Under the pieces are notes generated by a model, which had not been told where the DNA came from, did no database searches, and saw nothing but the letters and a program-made list of their open reading frames with translations. DNA of 64,000 nucleotides, taken from NCBI GenBank assembly GCA_905250125.1, contig CAJNOL010000339.1, forward strand, positions 62,001 through 126,000, read 5' to 3'. Made by a program: the position numbers and the translations under genes. Shown piece after piece: positions 35,359-47,400 of this stretch. Within the stretch, counting starts at the first letter, position 1; each line of letters starts with the position of its first letter. This stretch comes from Rotaria sordida. Taxonomy: Eukaryota; Rotifera; Eurotatoria; Philodinida; Philodinidae.

Positions 35359-38069
35359 ATGTCTTCTCGACAAAAAATTTATGTTGGTTTGGCCGTTTCT
35401 GCTAGTGTTTGTACAGGCATAGTTTTATTTCTCTATTTACGTCATCGACGAAAACTAGCATGTAAATGTTTAGATTTTCATTTCTTTTGATAATTTAGTT
35501 TGTTTTTTTCAGTATCAAAAACTCCAAATTCTAAAACATCAGCCTCAATTTTTTCTCATCGTGGTTCTCAATATACCGATATAACATCATCATCATCCGA
35601 CAATGTTAGTGGTAATTCGGAATCAGTCAAATTCCGAAGTGATGGTAAGATATTTATTTAGTTTTTTTATAAAATAAAAAAATAAGAAAATCAAGGTGCT
35701 ACAGTTGAAGTTGATATTCCTGGTGGTTGTATTCCGTTGACAACAGATCAAGCTATTGTGTTAATGCGTTTTCTTGATGAAAGTAAAAACGATATTGAAC
35801 GATTACATCGTATTTTAACAAATATTGCAAATTCAGCAACAATTAACGAAAGTAAATATTTTTTTTATGGTTGTTTTTGTTAGTTTTGTTTTATTTATAT
35901 TTAGGTCAAATTAATTTAACAAATGCTGGTTGTATAAATCATCTTCGAGATATTCTTTTAACAACAAATAATGATACAACAAAATGTAAAATTCTTTTAG
36001 CACTTAATAATCTTGCTTTAAATGATTATACTATAACTCATTTTAATGTATGATATATTTTGAATTTTATATTAATTAATTTGTTTTTGTTTTTATTTTA
36101 ATTTATTTAGGGTATTGTTTCAATTGTCATTAATTTATGTCGCACAACATCATTAAATTCATCTGTACGTTTGTATGGATTAAATTTATTAATAAATATG
36201 TCTGTACTTGAATATCTTCATGATGAATATATGAAAGATATAAATGAATTTGATTTATTAATTAAATCAACATTCGAAAATCAAGATGAAATGTTATCAA
36301 TTGGAAAAGTTCTTGTTAATTTATCAACAAATAAATTAAATATTGAAAATTTATTAAAAATAACTGTAAGAAAATAAAATTTGCAAAAAAAACAAACATT
36401 CTAATCATTTTCTTTTAAGAGTATTGAACTTCAAACAATTGTAAAATTATGTACACCAAATAAAAAATTAATTAATAATGATGTATTATCAAAACTTGAA
36501 GATATTCTACTTCGTTATGTTACTTTTTATTGTAATTTAGCTGAAATGATTGTAAATGAACTTCAACATAAAAGTCAAAGTACATATAATATTAAATCAT
36601 GGCTTATTGATCCATTACCATATCGACAAAGTGCTGTTTATTTCGAATTATTTGATCATGTATGTATTCTTTATTTTTACGTGTTGAAAATTAGATTTAA
36701 AAAGTCTATAGAAATTGAAATATACTATACGTAGCAAGTTTCCATACTTATTCGAAGTTTTTTTATTATTTATTCTTCGCATAGTTAGAGAAAAAATTAT
36801 GCATCCTTTTTGAAAAATATTACTTCATTGTTAAGAAAATCGATTTTTTCAATATAATAGGAAAACAAACGGGTCAGTATGCAAAGGTTTTTGATCATCA
36901 GGACTTTAGTTTTAAATGAAACCAATATTATATTTAAAATATGCATTAAAATCCTCATTGAATAGTATATTCAATACTTGAAATTAATTTTCGTGAAATT
37001 TCGGTACTTGCACTTCATCAATGTTATCTATGTATATAATGTTTAGTGTCCGTCTGTCTGTTCCTAGGTCAAAGGTCGAATAAGGCTATAAGAGTGTAAG
37101 GCTAGAAAAGCTACAGGTGGATATGACTACACGAGCTATACGACCATGAGCGATATAAGAGTACAAGGCCATAAGGCTATTTTCTATATGCATAATGTTG
37201 AATGTCTGTGTATCTGTTACCGGGTCGCAGGATGAAGATTTGAGATCTAACGTTAAAGGAAAAAAAGCAGTCGTGCACTGTGCACAAGGACTCGCTAGTT
37301 TTCGAATATTCTGGCCTGCACGTCTCCTAACGAGAGAAGTCCTCCAACCGATAAATTGCTATGTGTATTATGTAGATCCAAATGAGAAGAATCCGAACGC
37401 TAAGCTTTTTGTTGCGAAGGTACTACACTTTTACGGTAGTTTTTAAATGAATGCCGTATCTCCCATCCACGAACATCAGAAAAACTGATTTTCAAATTTC
37501 GACTTGAGATTTTCCATTGAAACAGAACTTAGCGAGAATAGGTTTTTGTTAAATCTAATTTTTCCTAAATTTTACTATATATAAAAAATAAATTTCTAAT
37601 TATCGACATCTTAACAAGACAAATTAATATAATTGAAATTTTGTTTTTCTTTTTTCAGGATAAACAAATGTCATCTAAATCAATTCTTCGTCCTCAATAT
37701 GCATCAAATATAATAAATAAACAAATAAAACGTCTTCGTCATGCAATGGATACAATACGACAAATTCAATTTGAATCATCAGTTTTATCTGTTAATGATG
37801 AATTCAATGATGATGATCATATTACAACAGTAACAGATTTTTCAACACCAAAAAAATTTCCCGAATCACCAATTATAATTGATGATAATAATCTTGAAAA
37901 TTCATTTGATGTTTTAACAAAAGACGTTAATGAACAATTTGAAGATGATAATACAATTCTTCCTGATCCATGTTCACCATCTGATCAATCATTACCTAGT
38001 TTTCGTTCGGCTAATTCAACCAATGAAAATAATACTTTTACAAGTCTTGATGAATCAATTTCAACTTAA
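35359..38069 (+). CDS. Armadillo-repeat membrane protein (ARMC10/ARMCX-like)
   Basis: Seven exons give 479 residues: 35359-35461, 35513-35644, 35696-35851, 35905-36047, 36111-36365, 36420-36659, 37659-38069. An N-terminal signal-anchor helix (VGLAVSASVCTGIVLFLYL, residues 8-26) is followed by RHRRK. Vertebrate ARMC10 and ARMCX proteins use this arrangement at the mitochondrial outer membrane. A Ser-rich linker leads to an alpha-helical repeat region (about 90-330) with armadillo-like segments such as GCINHLRDILLTTNNDTTKC, ILLALNNLALNDY and GLNLLINMSVLEYLHDEY. The C-terminal 140 residues are acidic and Ser/Asp/Asn-rich, probably disordered. Assignment to the ARMC10/ARMCX family is from architecture, not close identity. 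The last intron (36660-37658) is about 1 kb and contains a repeat. eL18 starts 175 bp downstream on the same strand. Confidence 0.75.
36660..37658. repeat. Long intron of the armadillo-like gene with a repeat of the ACGAGG family
   Basis: Two related segments, about 37035-37080 and 37190-37230, each contain ATGTTNNNTGTC...CTGTTNC..GGTC and so form a direct duplication. From 37327 (CTAACGAGAGAAGTCCTCC) to about 37560 the sequence aligns by eye with 45557-45870 in the PMPCA intron. Shared blocks include GATAAATTGCT, TATGTAGA.CCAAAT, ACGGTAGTTTTTAAATGAAT and AAAACTGATTTTCAAATTTC. The ORF at 37195-37446 lies in this repeat and is not a gene. Other introns of this gene are about 50-60 bp. Confidence 0.65.
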
Positions 38070-38244
38070 AATTGTTTTTTTCCTTCTCTCATTTTGTCCA
38101 CATTCGTAGAATCCTTCCAGCACAAGAAAAAAAATCTTTCATTGTTTTTTGATAATAGTTTTCAAAAATTTATTATTATTATTTTTTTTTTCGCGTGGTT
38201 ATCTTGTAGATTATTGTTCATTTTCAACAGATTCGATCATTATA

Positions 38245-38942
38245 ATGGGTGTTGATCTTGACCATCGTTATGATCGTAAAGCTATACGACGAGCACCACG
38301 TTCAAAAAATTTATATCTGCTCTTGCTTGTTAAACTTTATCGATTTTTAGCACGTCGTACAGGTTCAAAATTTAATAAAATTATTTTAAAACGTTTATTT
38401 ATGTCCAATACAAATCGACCACCACTTTCATTATCACGCCTTGCTCGTCATATGAAAAAGAAAGGTTTTAGATTTTCATTACAGATTTTTTTTTTTAATA
38501 TAAATTTCGTTTTTTTTTGTATTTTAAAAAGGTCGTGAAAATAAAACAGCTGTTGTTGTTGGTTCAATTACTGATGATGTACGACTTTATGATGTACCAA
38601 AACTTACTGTTTGTGCTTTACATTTAACTGAACGTGTTCGTGCAAGAATTCTTGGTGCTGGTGGTGAAATTTTAACATTTGATCAATTAGCACTTCGTAC
38701 ACCAAAGGGTAAAAATACTGTTTTATTACAAGGTCCACGAAAAGCACGTAAAGCTAATCGATTCTTTGGTATGTTAACTTTTTAAACATTTTGTTCTGTA
38801 AATAATTTTTTTTTGTTCTATTAATTTTTAAGGACGACCACCTGGTGCTCGTCATAGTACAACAAGACCAAAGGTTCGATCAAAAGGTCGTAAATTTGAA
38901 AAAGCTCGTGGTCGCCGAGCTAGTCGTGCATACAAGAATTAA
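38245..38942 (+). CDS. RPL18: Ribosomal protein eL18
   Basis: 60S ribosomal subunit protein. Three exons (38245-38464, 38532-38768, 38833-38942) give 188 residues, the same length as human RPL18. It is conserved end to end: starts [16 protein letters not shown], then [71 protein letters not shown], and ends [17 protein letters not shown] followed by AYKN. The ATG at 38245 is fixed by the conserved N terminus. It lies only 175 bp after the stop of the armadillo-like gene on the same strand. Two pyrimidine-rich 3' splice sites (ending TTGTAG near 38209 and TTCAACAG near 38230) precede the ATG, so the mRNA could be trans-spliced. AATAAA lies near 39050. Confidence 0.97.
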
Positions 38943-39139
38943 ACAATTAAAAATTGGTATTATTATCAATTTTTACATTTATTTAATCCATCATAATTCA
39001 TTTGTTTTTTTCTTGTATAAAACAACATAAGAGCAAAATAAGAAAGAATAATAAAAGGAAAAAAAAACAGTAACCGTTATTTATAAAAAAAATTTCAAAA
39101 TAATCAGTTCAATTAATGATTGTCTATGGTATTAATTTG

Positions 39140-39361
39140 TTAGTTTTCATATCGTATAATAGATTGGCTATTGCATTTGTTTGAGAAGAAAATCTGAGAA
39201 TCTTGATTATCTTGAAAAATTACATTTCCTAAATCATCTAATTGTTTAGCTGCCTTTTGTTTGTTATCAATCTTTGTTTTTTCTTCTATCGACACGGAAA
39301 CATGTTTTCTTTTGGCATGTGTTTCATAAACAGATCTTGGAATCAATATTGACTGCAACAT
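39140..39361 (-). CDS. Hypothetical 73-residue protein
   Basis: I do not recognise this. It is a single open frame of 73 residues starting MLQSILIPRSVYETHAKRKH, followed by a Lys/Asp/Gln-rich middle (KTKIDNKQKAAKQLDDLG). The codons resemble local genes and it lies convergent to eL18. There is no signal peptide or membrane segment, though the first 10 residues could begin a mitochondrial presequence. It could be a real small gene or chance. Confidence 0.35.
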   Translation of the reverse strand: MLQSILIPRSVYETHAKRKHVSVSIEEKTKIDNKQKAAKQLDDLGNVIFQDNQDSQIFFSNKCNSQSIIRYEN

Positions 39362-39934
39362 TATTGTATGACATTTTATCGTTCAAGTAATTAAAATATT
39401 GATCAAATAGTCTATGATAGTGTTGTTATAGTTTCTTATCTAGATAGTAAACGCAATCGGTTTGAAAGAATGGAGAGGGATGTAGGAAAGGGTCTCCTGC
39501 TCATTTACATCTACGTCCGAAGGTTTTTATTAGAAAAAATATGACAAGCAGACGACTTGCATTGCCTGTGACAGACTACAAAATCGGCGCTTACGCTTTA
39601 AGATGTGAATGTTTGTTTTCATATCGTCAAGTTTCAAACTAATCCTGTAATAGACTTCGGTTTCGCATGTATATATGACATGGTGCGCCAGAAGGAAACA
39701 ACCATATTAAAATATCTGTCACGGAATGTTCGGAAGAGAGAGAAATCCACGATTCTACTGTTTTAGATCGTGTTTCGTCAAATATTAAATTTACTTATTG
39801 AGTAATAATAATAAATTGTACAAGCTTTGTCACACATATGAAAATGATTGGATCCAAGGGAGAAATAGTTGATTTTTTTTATTAATTTTAAATTAAAAAA
39901 ATCATTTATTCAAAAGGCACTGGTTTTGAACGTT

Positions 39935-40075
39935 TTACGCCTTGATTTTAAGTATTTTCTTGTGATTTAAGTCTATCGGTAGAACTTGATTATTAGAAGA
40001 AGACGAATTGTACATTGAGAGAATGAGATCTATCAGAATAATTACAAAAACAAGTGCTGTTTTCGATTTTTTCAT
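39935..40075 (-). CDS. Possible small secreted peptide
   Basis: From the ATG at 40075 the frame gives 46 residues: MKKSKTALVFVIILIDLILS, a good signal-peptide shape, followed by a polar Ser/Asn-rich tail and ILKIKA. A longer frame starts at 40138. There is no homologue I know. The evidence is only the signal-peptide-like start, so this is weak. Confidence 0.25.
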   Translation of the reverse strand: MKKSKTALVFVIILIDLILSMYNSSSSNNQVLPIDLNHKKILKIKA

Positions 40076-40352
40076 AATACTGATCTTTTTTTGATTTAAA
40101 TTTGACATATCTAATAGATTTTCTATAAAATATTGCAAATTACTTATTAAAAATAATCATGAATATGTTACACTGAGATACACAACAAACAAAATTTGTA
40201 ATCTTATTATTGGTACCATTAATCAAAATTCATGCAAATTCTTATGTCTTAACTCTATTATTTTTTGTACTTATGATGCTTAAATAGGAAAATATACACA
40301 CAAAAAAAGCAAAAAAAAAACATATACGAAAAGAAAAAAAACCGGGTAAATG

Positions 40353-43300
40353 TCACTCTGTTGATTCGTCTTCATCATCTAATCCAAATAATCCTTCGGG
40401 ACGTCGTAATCGATAAAATGATGTTAACATGCGAAACATAAATGTAGCTGGTACAGTTATTGTACTCGATGTTTCTTCCATCATTGCATGATTACGTTTT
40501 ATTGTACGTGTAATAAGTTCACTATCATCAATTGGTTTTTCAGCCAATGGTGAAAATAATTTTATATTACTAAGAGAAAAACAAGATAAATCATTGTTAA
40601 AAAAAATTGTCAGCGCAGGTCCTTTGGAGTTAAAATGTGAAATTCACATGTATTCTTTTTCTTCATTCTGTCCGCTTATGTTTCGAGAAAATATACTCAT
40701 TAGTTTCTGACCCTAATTGCTGAGACGCCGGGAAGGAAGGGAACCGTAAAATCTCGACTCAAAGTCTACACTCACTATATTTTCCTTTGCAAAAAAAAAC
40801 GCAAGATCTTACTAATCAATTCCACTTGATGCTAATATTGGATAATCACGTGGATGTGGCTGTACACAATTAACAACATGTTCATCGGCTTGTATTATTC
40901 GTACAAGATTACTTGTAAATTTATTCCAAATAAATATATGTCTAAAACAAAAATTAATTGTTTTTTTTTTTTTTGTATAAAAAAAATCTTTACCCGCAAT
41001 CTGAACCAGACATAACGTATGAATCCGACCAAAAATTTGCTTCTTTAATCATTGTACGAGCATTACGATGACCATCATAAGAATTAATTATACCTAAACT
41101 AGGAACAGTTTTTAAAAGATTTTCTTCATGACGACGTTCAGCTTCACGACGTTTCATTATACGATCCCATTTTGAAGCCATTAATGGACGACGAGCACGT
41201 CCAGATAATGGAGCATTTTCTGTTGTTGCTGTTGGTGGCGTTGATGATGATGGTTGAGAATTTTCATCGTCTTCCTAAAACATACGAAGTGAAAGCCGAA
41301 GACCAACAATTATATATATTCAAATAAAAGAAAACTTTTAAAATCTTACATGTGCATCTTCATCATCCATACTATCATCATCATCATCTTCATCATCTTC
41401 ATCTTCATCATCTTCATCATCGTCTTCTGGATTATTCGTTCGACGACCTCTTCCAAATAAAATATCAAAAAATCCAATTCGCTAAAAATAAAGAAATTCA
41501 AACTAAAAAGTAATTATTTTAATTATAAAAATAAATACTAACATCTCGACTGTTCTCTGATTCATTAGTATTTGTTGTTGTACTTGCTGAACTTTCATTA
41601 GATGTAGGTGATGGAGGTGATTGCACAATAGGATTAGTTGTTGTTGTTGTTGTTGTTGTTGACGTAGATTCACTTTCTGTATTTACTTCAGTAATAGTTG
41701 GTGTTGAATTATTATCATTATTATTGGGAGTTGTTGTTGATTCTCTTTCTTCGTTTTCTGTTTCACTAGGAGTAACTAATTGTGTTAAAATATCACTCAT
41801 TCGTTGCATAAATATATTTTGTAAATTACGACTTCGAGATGTTGCTTGTTGTTGTTGTTGTTCATCTGGATTATCATTATTTGATGATTGCTGTTGTTGT
41901 TCAGTATTATTATTATTATTATTCGTAGTAGTAGTAGATGATGATTCAGATTCTTGTTCATGCAATGGACGAGAATCAGGACCTTTTGATAGAAAAAACA
42001 AAATGTAAATAAAGAAAAAAAAACTTGATTGAATAATATATTAGAATTTACCTGTATCACTCCAATCACCTCGAAGACGTAATCGTTTAAAATGAGATGT
42101 TTTTTTTTCTTCTGTTGTTGATGATTCGTTTGATGGTGATTTATTATTATTATTATTATTGCTATCATCATTTATATTTCTTTTTGTTCGTTTTTCATTA
42201 CGATGTTGTGTAAGACGTTCTTGACTTTGTTCTTGTGTTATTGATTGTTTTGGATCAAGTAAATAGAGAGATTCAGATGAATATGATGTTAATATTTCTG
42301 TACCATGTTGATTAAAAACAACAGATGTTATACGTGGTGGACGTTTTTCTTTACGATCCATTAATACAAAACGAGATATAAGACCATTTATTGATGCTTC
42401 ACATCGACGAGATATCGATGTATCAGATGATAATTGAGTAGAAAGTTTTCGATGATCATAAAGACGAACTGACTAGAAACATTAAAATGAAAGATATAAA
42501 GTTAACCTTTCCAAGAATAAAAATTCATGACTTTCTATTATGTCTTATGAAATTTTATCTTGTAGTTAACTTTCTATTCTGGGACTGCAGTGTGTTTTTT
42601 CAAATTGATGATTTTAATTTGAAAATACTCTTTTCATTGAAACTATTGGATATATATCTATATTTATTGTTAACTCGATTATATAATAGAATATTTTCTA
42701 TTTAATTAGAAGATTTTTTCCTGAACAAATCTATAGGTATTGAACCATTATTTTGAAAAAATTTGTTTTATTATTGATTTTTATCGTACTAGTTAGATGA
42801 CAAGTGATTAGAAAATAATATTAGTCGAAAAAGTTTGTTGACTTTCACCTGAAATAGCGAAGAGTATCATTTCTAAGCTATTAAAACTCTAAAGATCTTC
42901 TTCTAAATCCTCGAAATCATTTTGATTTTGTAAAAAAACACTCTTTTCATTAAAAATTACGAAAATAAACGAGACAAGATCCGGAGCCTTCCAATACAGG
43001 GAGAGGTCTCTCTTGTCCCAAACTAGAAGACATCTAAACTGGTACAATCTCCAAATGATTCTTATTTTTATTCCGATTTCTCTACCAAGTAGAATATATC
43101 GTTCGTTTCTGTTCTTTTGTATGTATATGTCCTTCCTTGTCATATATGTTACTGATTTTCCCCATTGTTGTTATCTTATATATATACTATGGAACTGTGA
43201 ATCCACGTTTTTGTGGACTTGGACTCGGCCGGGTTCACAAAAACGTGTAATCGGATCTGACAAAAATAAAAGGTTGAATCCGGTCGCTCCGAGTCTGGAA

Positions 43301-44339
43301 GGACCCGCAGCTTCCTAATATATGCACACACATCTTTTGTTCTCGAGAGTTTTCTAGTTCTTGTTCTCCTCACTTTATTCTTCTACTTTTACAAAGTTAT
43401 TGTTATTAACAAAACATAGAAAACCTCTGTGTTCTCGACCATACATATCTCAGTTAAGTTTCAATAAAAAGAAGAGATTTTACTAATCTAGATGTTATGC
43501 AAAATATAAGCTCAGAAGCTTGAAATGACTGATCGGACCTTCATAGAAAATGTCCTATCTAACTAACACGATAAAAGCCGAAGAACAAAAAAACAATTCT
43601 CTTTCTAGACAAACGATTTCATACCCATGTATATACTTTATTACTACTTAACAAAACTTACTGAATCCGAACAAGCACAAACAATTTCATTTGGATTCAT
43701 TGGATTAATATCAATTGATGTAATACCCCATTTACTTCTTATAATAATATCATCATTACAATGAGCTTTTAAACAATTACTTTTTGTTCTTAAATCATAT
43801 AATCGTACTGTACAATCATCTAAATTAATAATTTATTTGAATAAATATATATATATATATATTCATTGAAAATATCTACCAGAACATGAAAAAAATAAAT
43901 TTGGTGTATGTGGAATAACTCGTACTTCATATGCTGTTGCTGCACCATGACAAGTAAAACATCCATCATTACTATGTGAATTATTAGGTCGATCAAAATT
44001 TGTATGAAATATAATACCATCACCTGAACATGAAACAACACGACGATCATTTGTTTCAGGTAAAAATTTTGCTGAAAAAATATTTTCTCTATGACCACTA
44101 TGTACACTTGTTAAAATTTTTGTTGTATAAGGATCTGTTACAATTAAATGTTGATCATCAGAACCTGATAATATTGTTGTACCATGTTCATTCCAACATA
44201 TTGTATTTACACAACCTCGATGAACATTTAATGTTCGACCTAATTTAAGTCGTCGTGTTATTGATGAAGAATTTTTTAATCTAACTAATAAACGTCGATG
44301 AGAAAGAACACCATATTGACGATCAGATAAATAGGGCAT
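40353..44339 (-). CDS. DCAF6: DCAF6/NRIP-like WD40 substrate receptor
   Basis: WD40 protein of the DDB1-CUL4 ubiquitin ligase adaptor family. Eight exons give 745 residues: 43880-44339, 43662-43819, 42052-42472, 41543-41982, 41350-41481, 40994-41274, 40813-40941, 40353-40569. N-terminal repeats contain [50 protein letters not shown] and CSGDGIIF. After [13 protein letters not shown] comes a long low-complexity region (poly-Thr, poly-Asn, poly-Gln, then an Asp/Glu run). C-terminal repeats follow: [20 protein letters not shown] [27 protein letters not shown] and [14 protein letters not shown]. It ends [19 protein letters not shown]. The start ATG directly follows a TTTTTTAG acceptor, 117 bp after the PMPCA stop, so I infer trans-splicing. 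Intron 42473-43661 is long. Confidence 0.95.
42473..43661. other. Long DCAF6 intron
   Basis: A 1.19 kb intron where the gene's other introns are about 50-240 bp. It contains a GC-rich tract at about 43200-43310 with a hairpin (CACGTTTTTGTG and CACAAAAACGTG, about 20 bases apart). The small ORFs here (42889-43373) are not coding. It is probably an old insertion, but no end repeats were found. Confidence 0.55.
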
Positions 44340-44456
44340 CTAAAAAAGAAAAAAGTTCTCTAACATATTCGTTTTTCTTATTGTTATTGAATAAATGAAA
44401 AACAAAAAAAAAGCAACGAATAAACAAATTTGCCTAGGAAAAAAAACAATTCATAT
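44340..44456 (-). promoter_or_regulatory. 117-bp PMPCA-DCAF6 spacer with 3' splice acceptor (candidate trans-splice site)
   Basis: Reading the minus strand, the spacer ends TTTTTTCTTTTTTAG directly against the DCAF6 ATG. An earlier TTTTTTTTCCTAG also lies just after the PMPCA stop. There is no room for a conventional promoter plus 5' exon. A polypyrimidine acceptor touching the start codon is what a spliced-leader acceptor in an operon looks like. Bdelloid rotifers are known to use SL trans-splicing. Confidence 0.6.
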
Positions 44457-47400
44457 TTAACCAAAAATACGCCATCGTGTTTTAGATGATAATTGTCGTT
44501 GTATTACATCCGATACTTGAGCATATGAACGCATTTCATTTATATTTTTACCAAGACCAGCTAATGCAAGTGGTTTACTAAATATTCGTCGTGCTATTTC
44601 ATATATATCATCCATATTAATACGTTCTATACGATTAAAATAATAATCAGCTTGTTGACGTTTGCCAACAGAAAGAACTTGTCGTGCAATATCTTCAAAA
44701 ACAACAGGACGTTGTTCTAAATTCATAAAAAGCATTGATTGTAATTGTTTTTTAGCACGTGCAAGTTCTATGGATCCTGGTCGTTCAGAAACAAGAAAAC
44801 CAATTTCACGTATAGCAACATCAACCATATTACGAAGATATGTTGGTTCACCACCAAAATGAAAATATAAACATCCAGAATCAGAAAATGCTTGATTATA
44901 TGATATAGCAGTTTTGATTTGTTCATGTCTAGATTGAATATGAAGATTTGTCTTTTGTGTGTGTTTATTTATGTAAATGAAAATTACCTGTTGAGAACAT
45001 TTAAATAAAAACGTGAATAAAGTCCTTTACCTGGACCACCAGCACTAAATGAACCACCACCACCTAATAATTGACTTAATACACAAGTCGAAACAAATTC
45101 ACGTTCTTCTTTATGTGATGGAGCTGTTGAAAAAGAAAACAATAAGCAAGAAAAAGAAATTTTTTTAAATAAAAATTTACCTTCAAAACCAAGTGCTATA
45201 TGAACATTTTCTGGTAATGGATCAGCACCAAATGATAAATGACTAAGATCACGTTCTTCCTATTAAAGAAAAAATTATTAAATATTCTAGTTTACAATTT
45301 TGAATTTATCGAAATATTACGAAAAAAAAAATGAAAACTATATTCATTGTCGAATAATGAAAACCACAACTAATTAGAAACTCCAAAATAAGTCAATATT
45401 ATATATGATTATGGGAAATTTTTAAAACAACTACTCTATTTATTCTCTTATAAGGTTTTACGCTCAATTAGAAAAGTTTACTTAAACATTCGTATTCATA
45501 CTCATATATAATGTTTCTTAGCCTGAAATAAATTATTAATTATTTTATGGACTTCTCTGACGAGGAAAATCTCTCAACTGATAAATCGCTGATGAGTCAA
45601 GACTAAAGTCCGGATCTGAAAATTTTGGATCCAAGGACTCTAATTTAGACTATATGCGTTATGTAGAACCAAATAAGTTTTGAATACCGTGAAAACAGTT
45701 CAGACCCTTAGCTAATTGCTGCCGAGATATTGTACGTTCATGGTAGTTTTTACATGAATGTCGTGATCTCTCTTAGGAAAACTGATTTTCAAATTTCAAC
45801 TTGAAACTTTGCACAGAGATCGAGGTCTTAATGAGAATAGTTTCTCGTGAATGTTTTCAGATCTTGTCATTATTCCTATCTTAAGATACAACTGTGATAA
45901 AAGCGTGTCTTTTACATTGCTCATATAAATCGGCAGATTTTATGCTCTTATTTCAGGACAGAAACAAATTCAAAGATCTGAATCTTTCAACAATATACTA
46001 TTCTCATTAAGTTCTATCTCTGTACAAAGTTTCAAGTCGAAATTAGGAGGACTTCTCTCGTTAATTATTTCTTCATAATGTTAAGAAATTTCTTTTTTGC
46101 CAATTTTATTTTTCAGCATTCCGACTAATTGCCGTAGACCCAGAATTCACGCATAGGGAAAGTATTTTTTTGTTCTAGTTTTTCAATCATTGCAATAGAA
46201 TTAAAAATCTAAAAATCTTATCACCATAATAACACCACCAGTCCATATAGCTTTATTATCTTCGATAGTTTTTTGATCAATATTCTTATTATCATTTTTT
46301 GATATTGAAAAATATTTTTTTCCTAAATCAACAAGTTGTTGATGATCAATGCCAACACCAGCAAGTACCATTCGTTCTGGTTGATAAAATTCTTTCATAA
46401 ATGATCTTAACATTGATGTATCTATTCGAGAAATATTATCTAATGGTGTATATTTTGGTAAACCTAGAGTTTTATTTCCATAACCAGCCTAATATTAACC
46501 ACAAAAAAAAAACAACAAATATTTTGACTGATAATTTAAAAGAAAAATCATTTACAGCATGTATCATATCAGTTAAAATTGGAGTTGGATCATATCGTCG
46601 ATTTTTTAAATCATCGATTTCATTGAAAACAGCCACTTGTGCAGATTCCATCTATTAATAAAAAATTCATAATATTAAAAGAAAAAAAAATAGAAAAATA
46701 TTAATTACTTCTTCGGGTAAAAATTTCGGGCGAAATATTGTTTCAGAAAGTAATTCAACAACACGCTCAATGCCACTTGTTCGACATGATAATGCATAAA
46801 TTATAATATCTCTATAAAAATTAACAATTCAAATACAAAATAAAGTGTTTTATTTACCTTGATGTTTGACAATCACATATAGCATTCACTTCATGTAATG
46901 TTTCAACAATTTGTTCACGACTTTCATATTTATTAGTCGACTAAAAGAAAATTTTCGAATTGAAAAATAAAATTAACTTTTTTTTTTTTACCATAAATGC
47001 TAATTTTTCAAGAAAATGTGAAACACCACTAAGATATTTTCCTTCAAATCGAGGTCCCGCAGAAACAATAACTAAAATAAATTTTCAAAATAAAATAAAC
47101 TAAATAAAATTTCATAAATACCTCCAATTGTACAAAAATCACCAAAAAGCTTTTCCGAAGCAACCTTTTAAAAGAAAAAGAAAAACTTCAATGAATAATT
47201 TTATTCGAACTAAAAATATAAATACAAACTCGAAGACCATTGTCAAGTGTTGTTACATTTGTTTCATATCGATTTGCTTCTGGTATAGCATATTTTACTG
47301 GTGGTAACCCTGATGGTGATTTTGATAGAGCAGGAAAATTATAAACTATTGGGAATGTTGAATCACGTCCAAGACCTGCTGTACGAGATATATCATTTTT

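Larger units (their letters stand above)
38943..40352. other. Convergent intergenic region
   Basis: Between eL18 (+) and the DCAF6 3' end (-). It holds the eL18 polyadenylation region and two short minus-strand open frames listed separately as weak candidates. About 39400-39780 is GC-richer and unassigned. No mobile element with clear ends was seen. Confidence 0.5.

Noticed and set aside
37195..37446. 83-residue ORF resembling a gene
   Set aside because: It lies inside an intron and inside a repeat that recurs, broken, at 45557-45870. No known protein family matches.
41350..41480. Acidic Asp/Glu run, first suspected as low-complexity artefact or separate gene
   Set aside because: The exon is in phase with both neighbours, so it is the disordered linker of DCAF6.
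41724..42008. Plus-strand Cys/Ser-rich ORF
   Set aside because: It is the antisense of the poly-Gln/Asn/Thr exon of DCAF6. The Cys runs are reverse-complemented CAA repeats.
42889..43373. Several ORFs in the long DCAF6 intron
   Set aside because: They come from the GC-rich intronic patch, and the DCAF6 frame joins cleanly around it.
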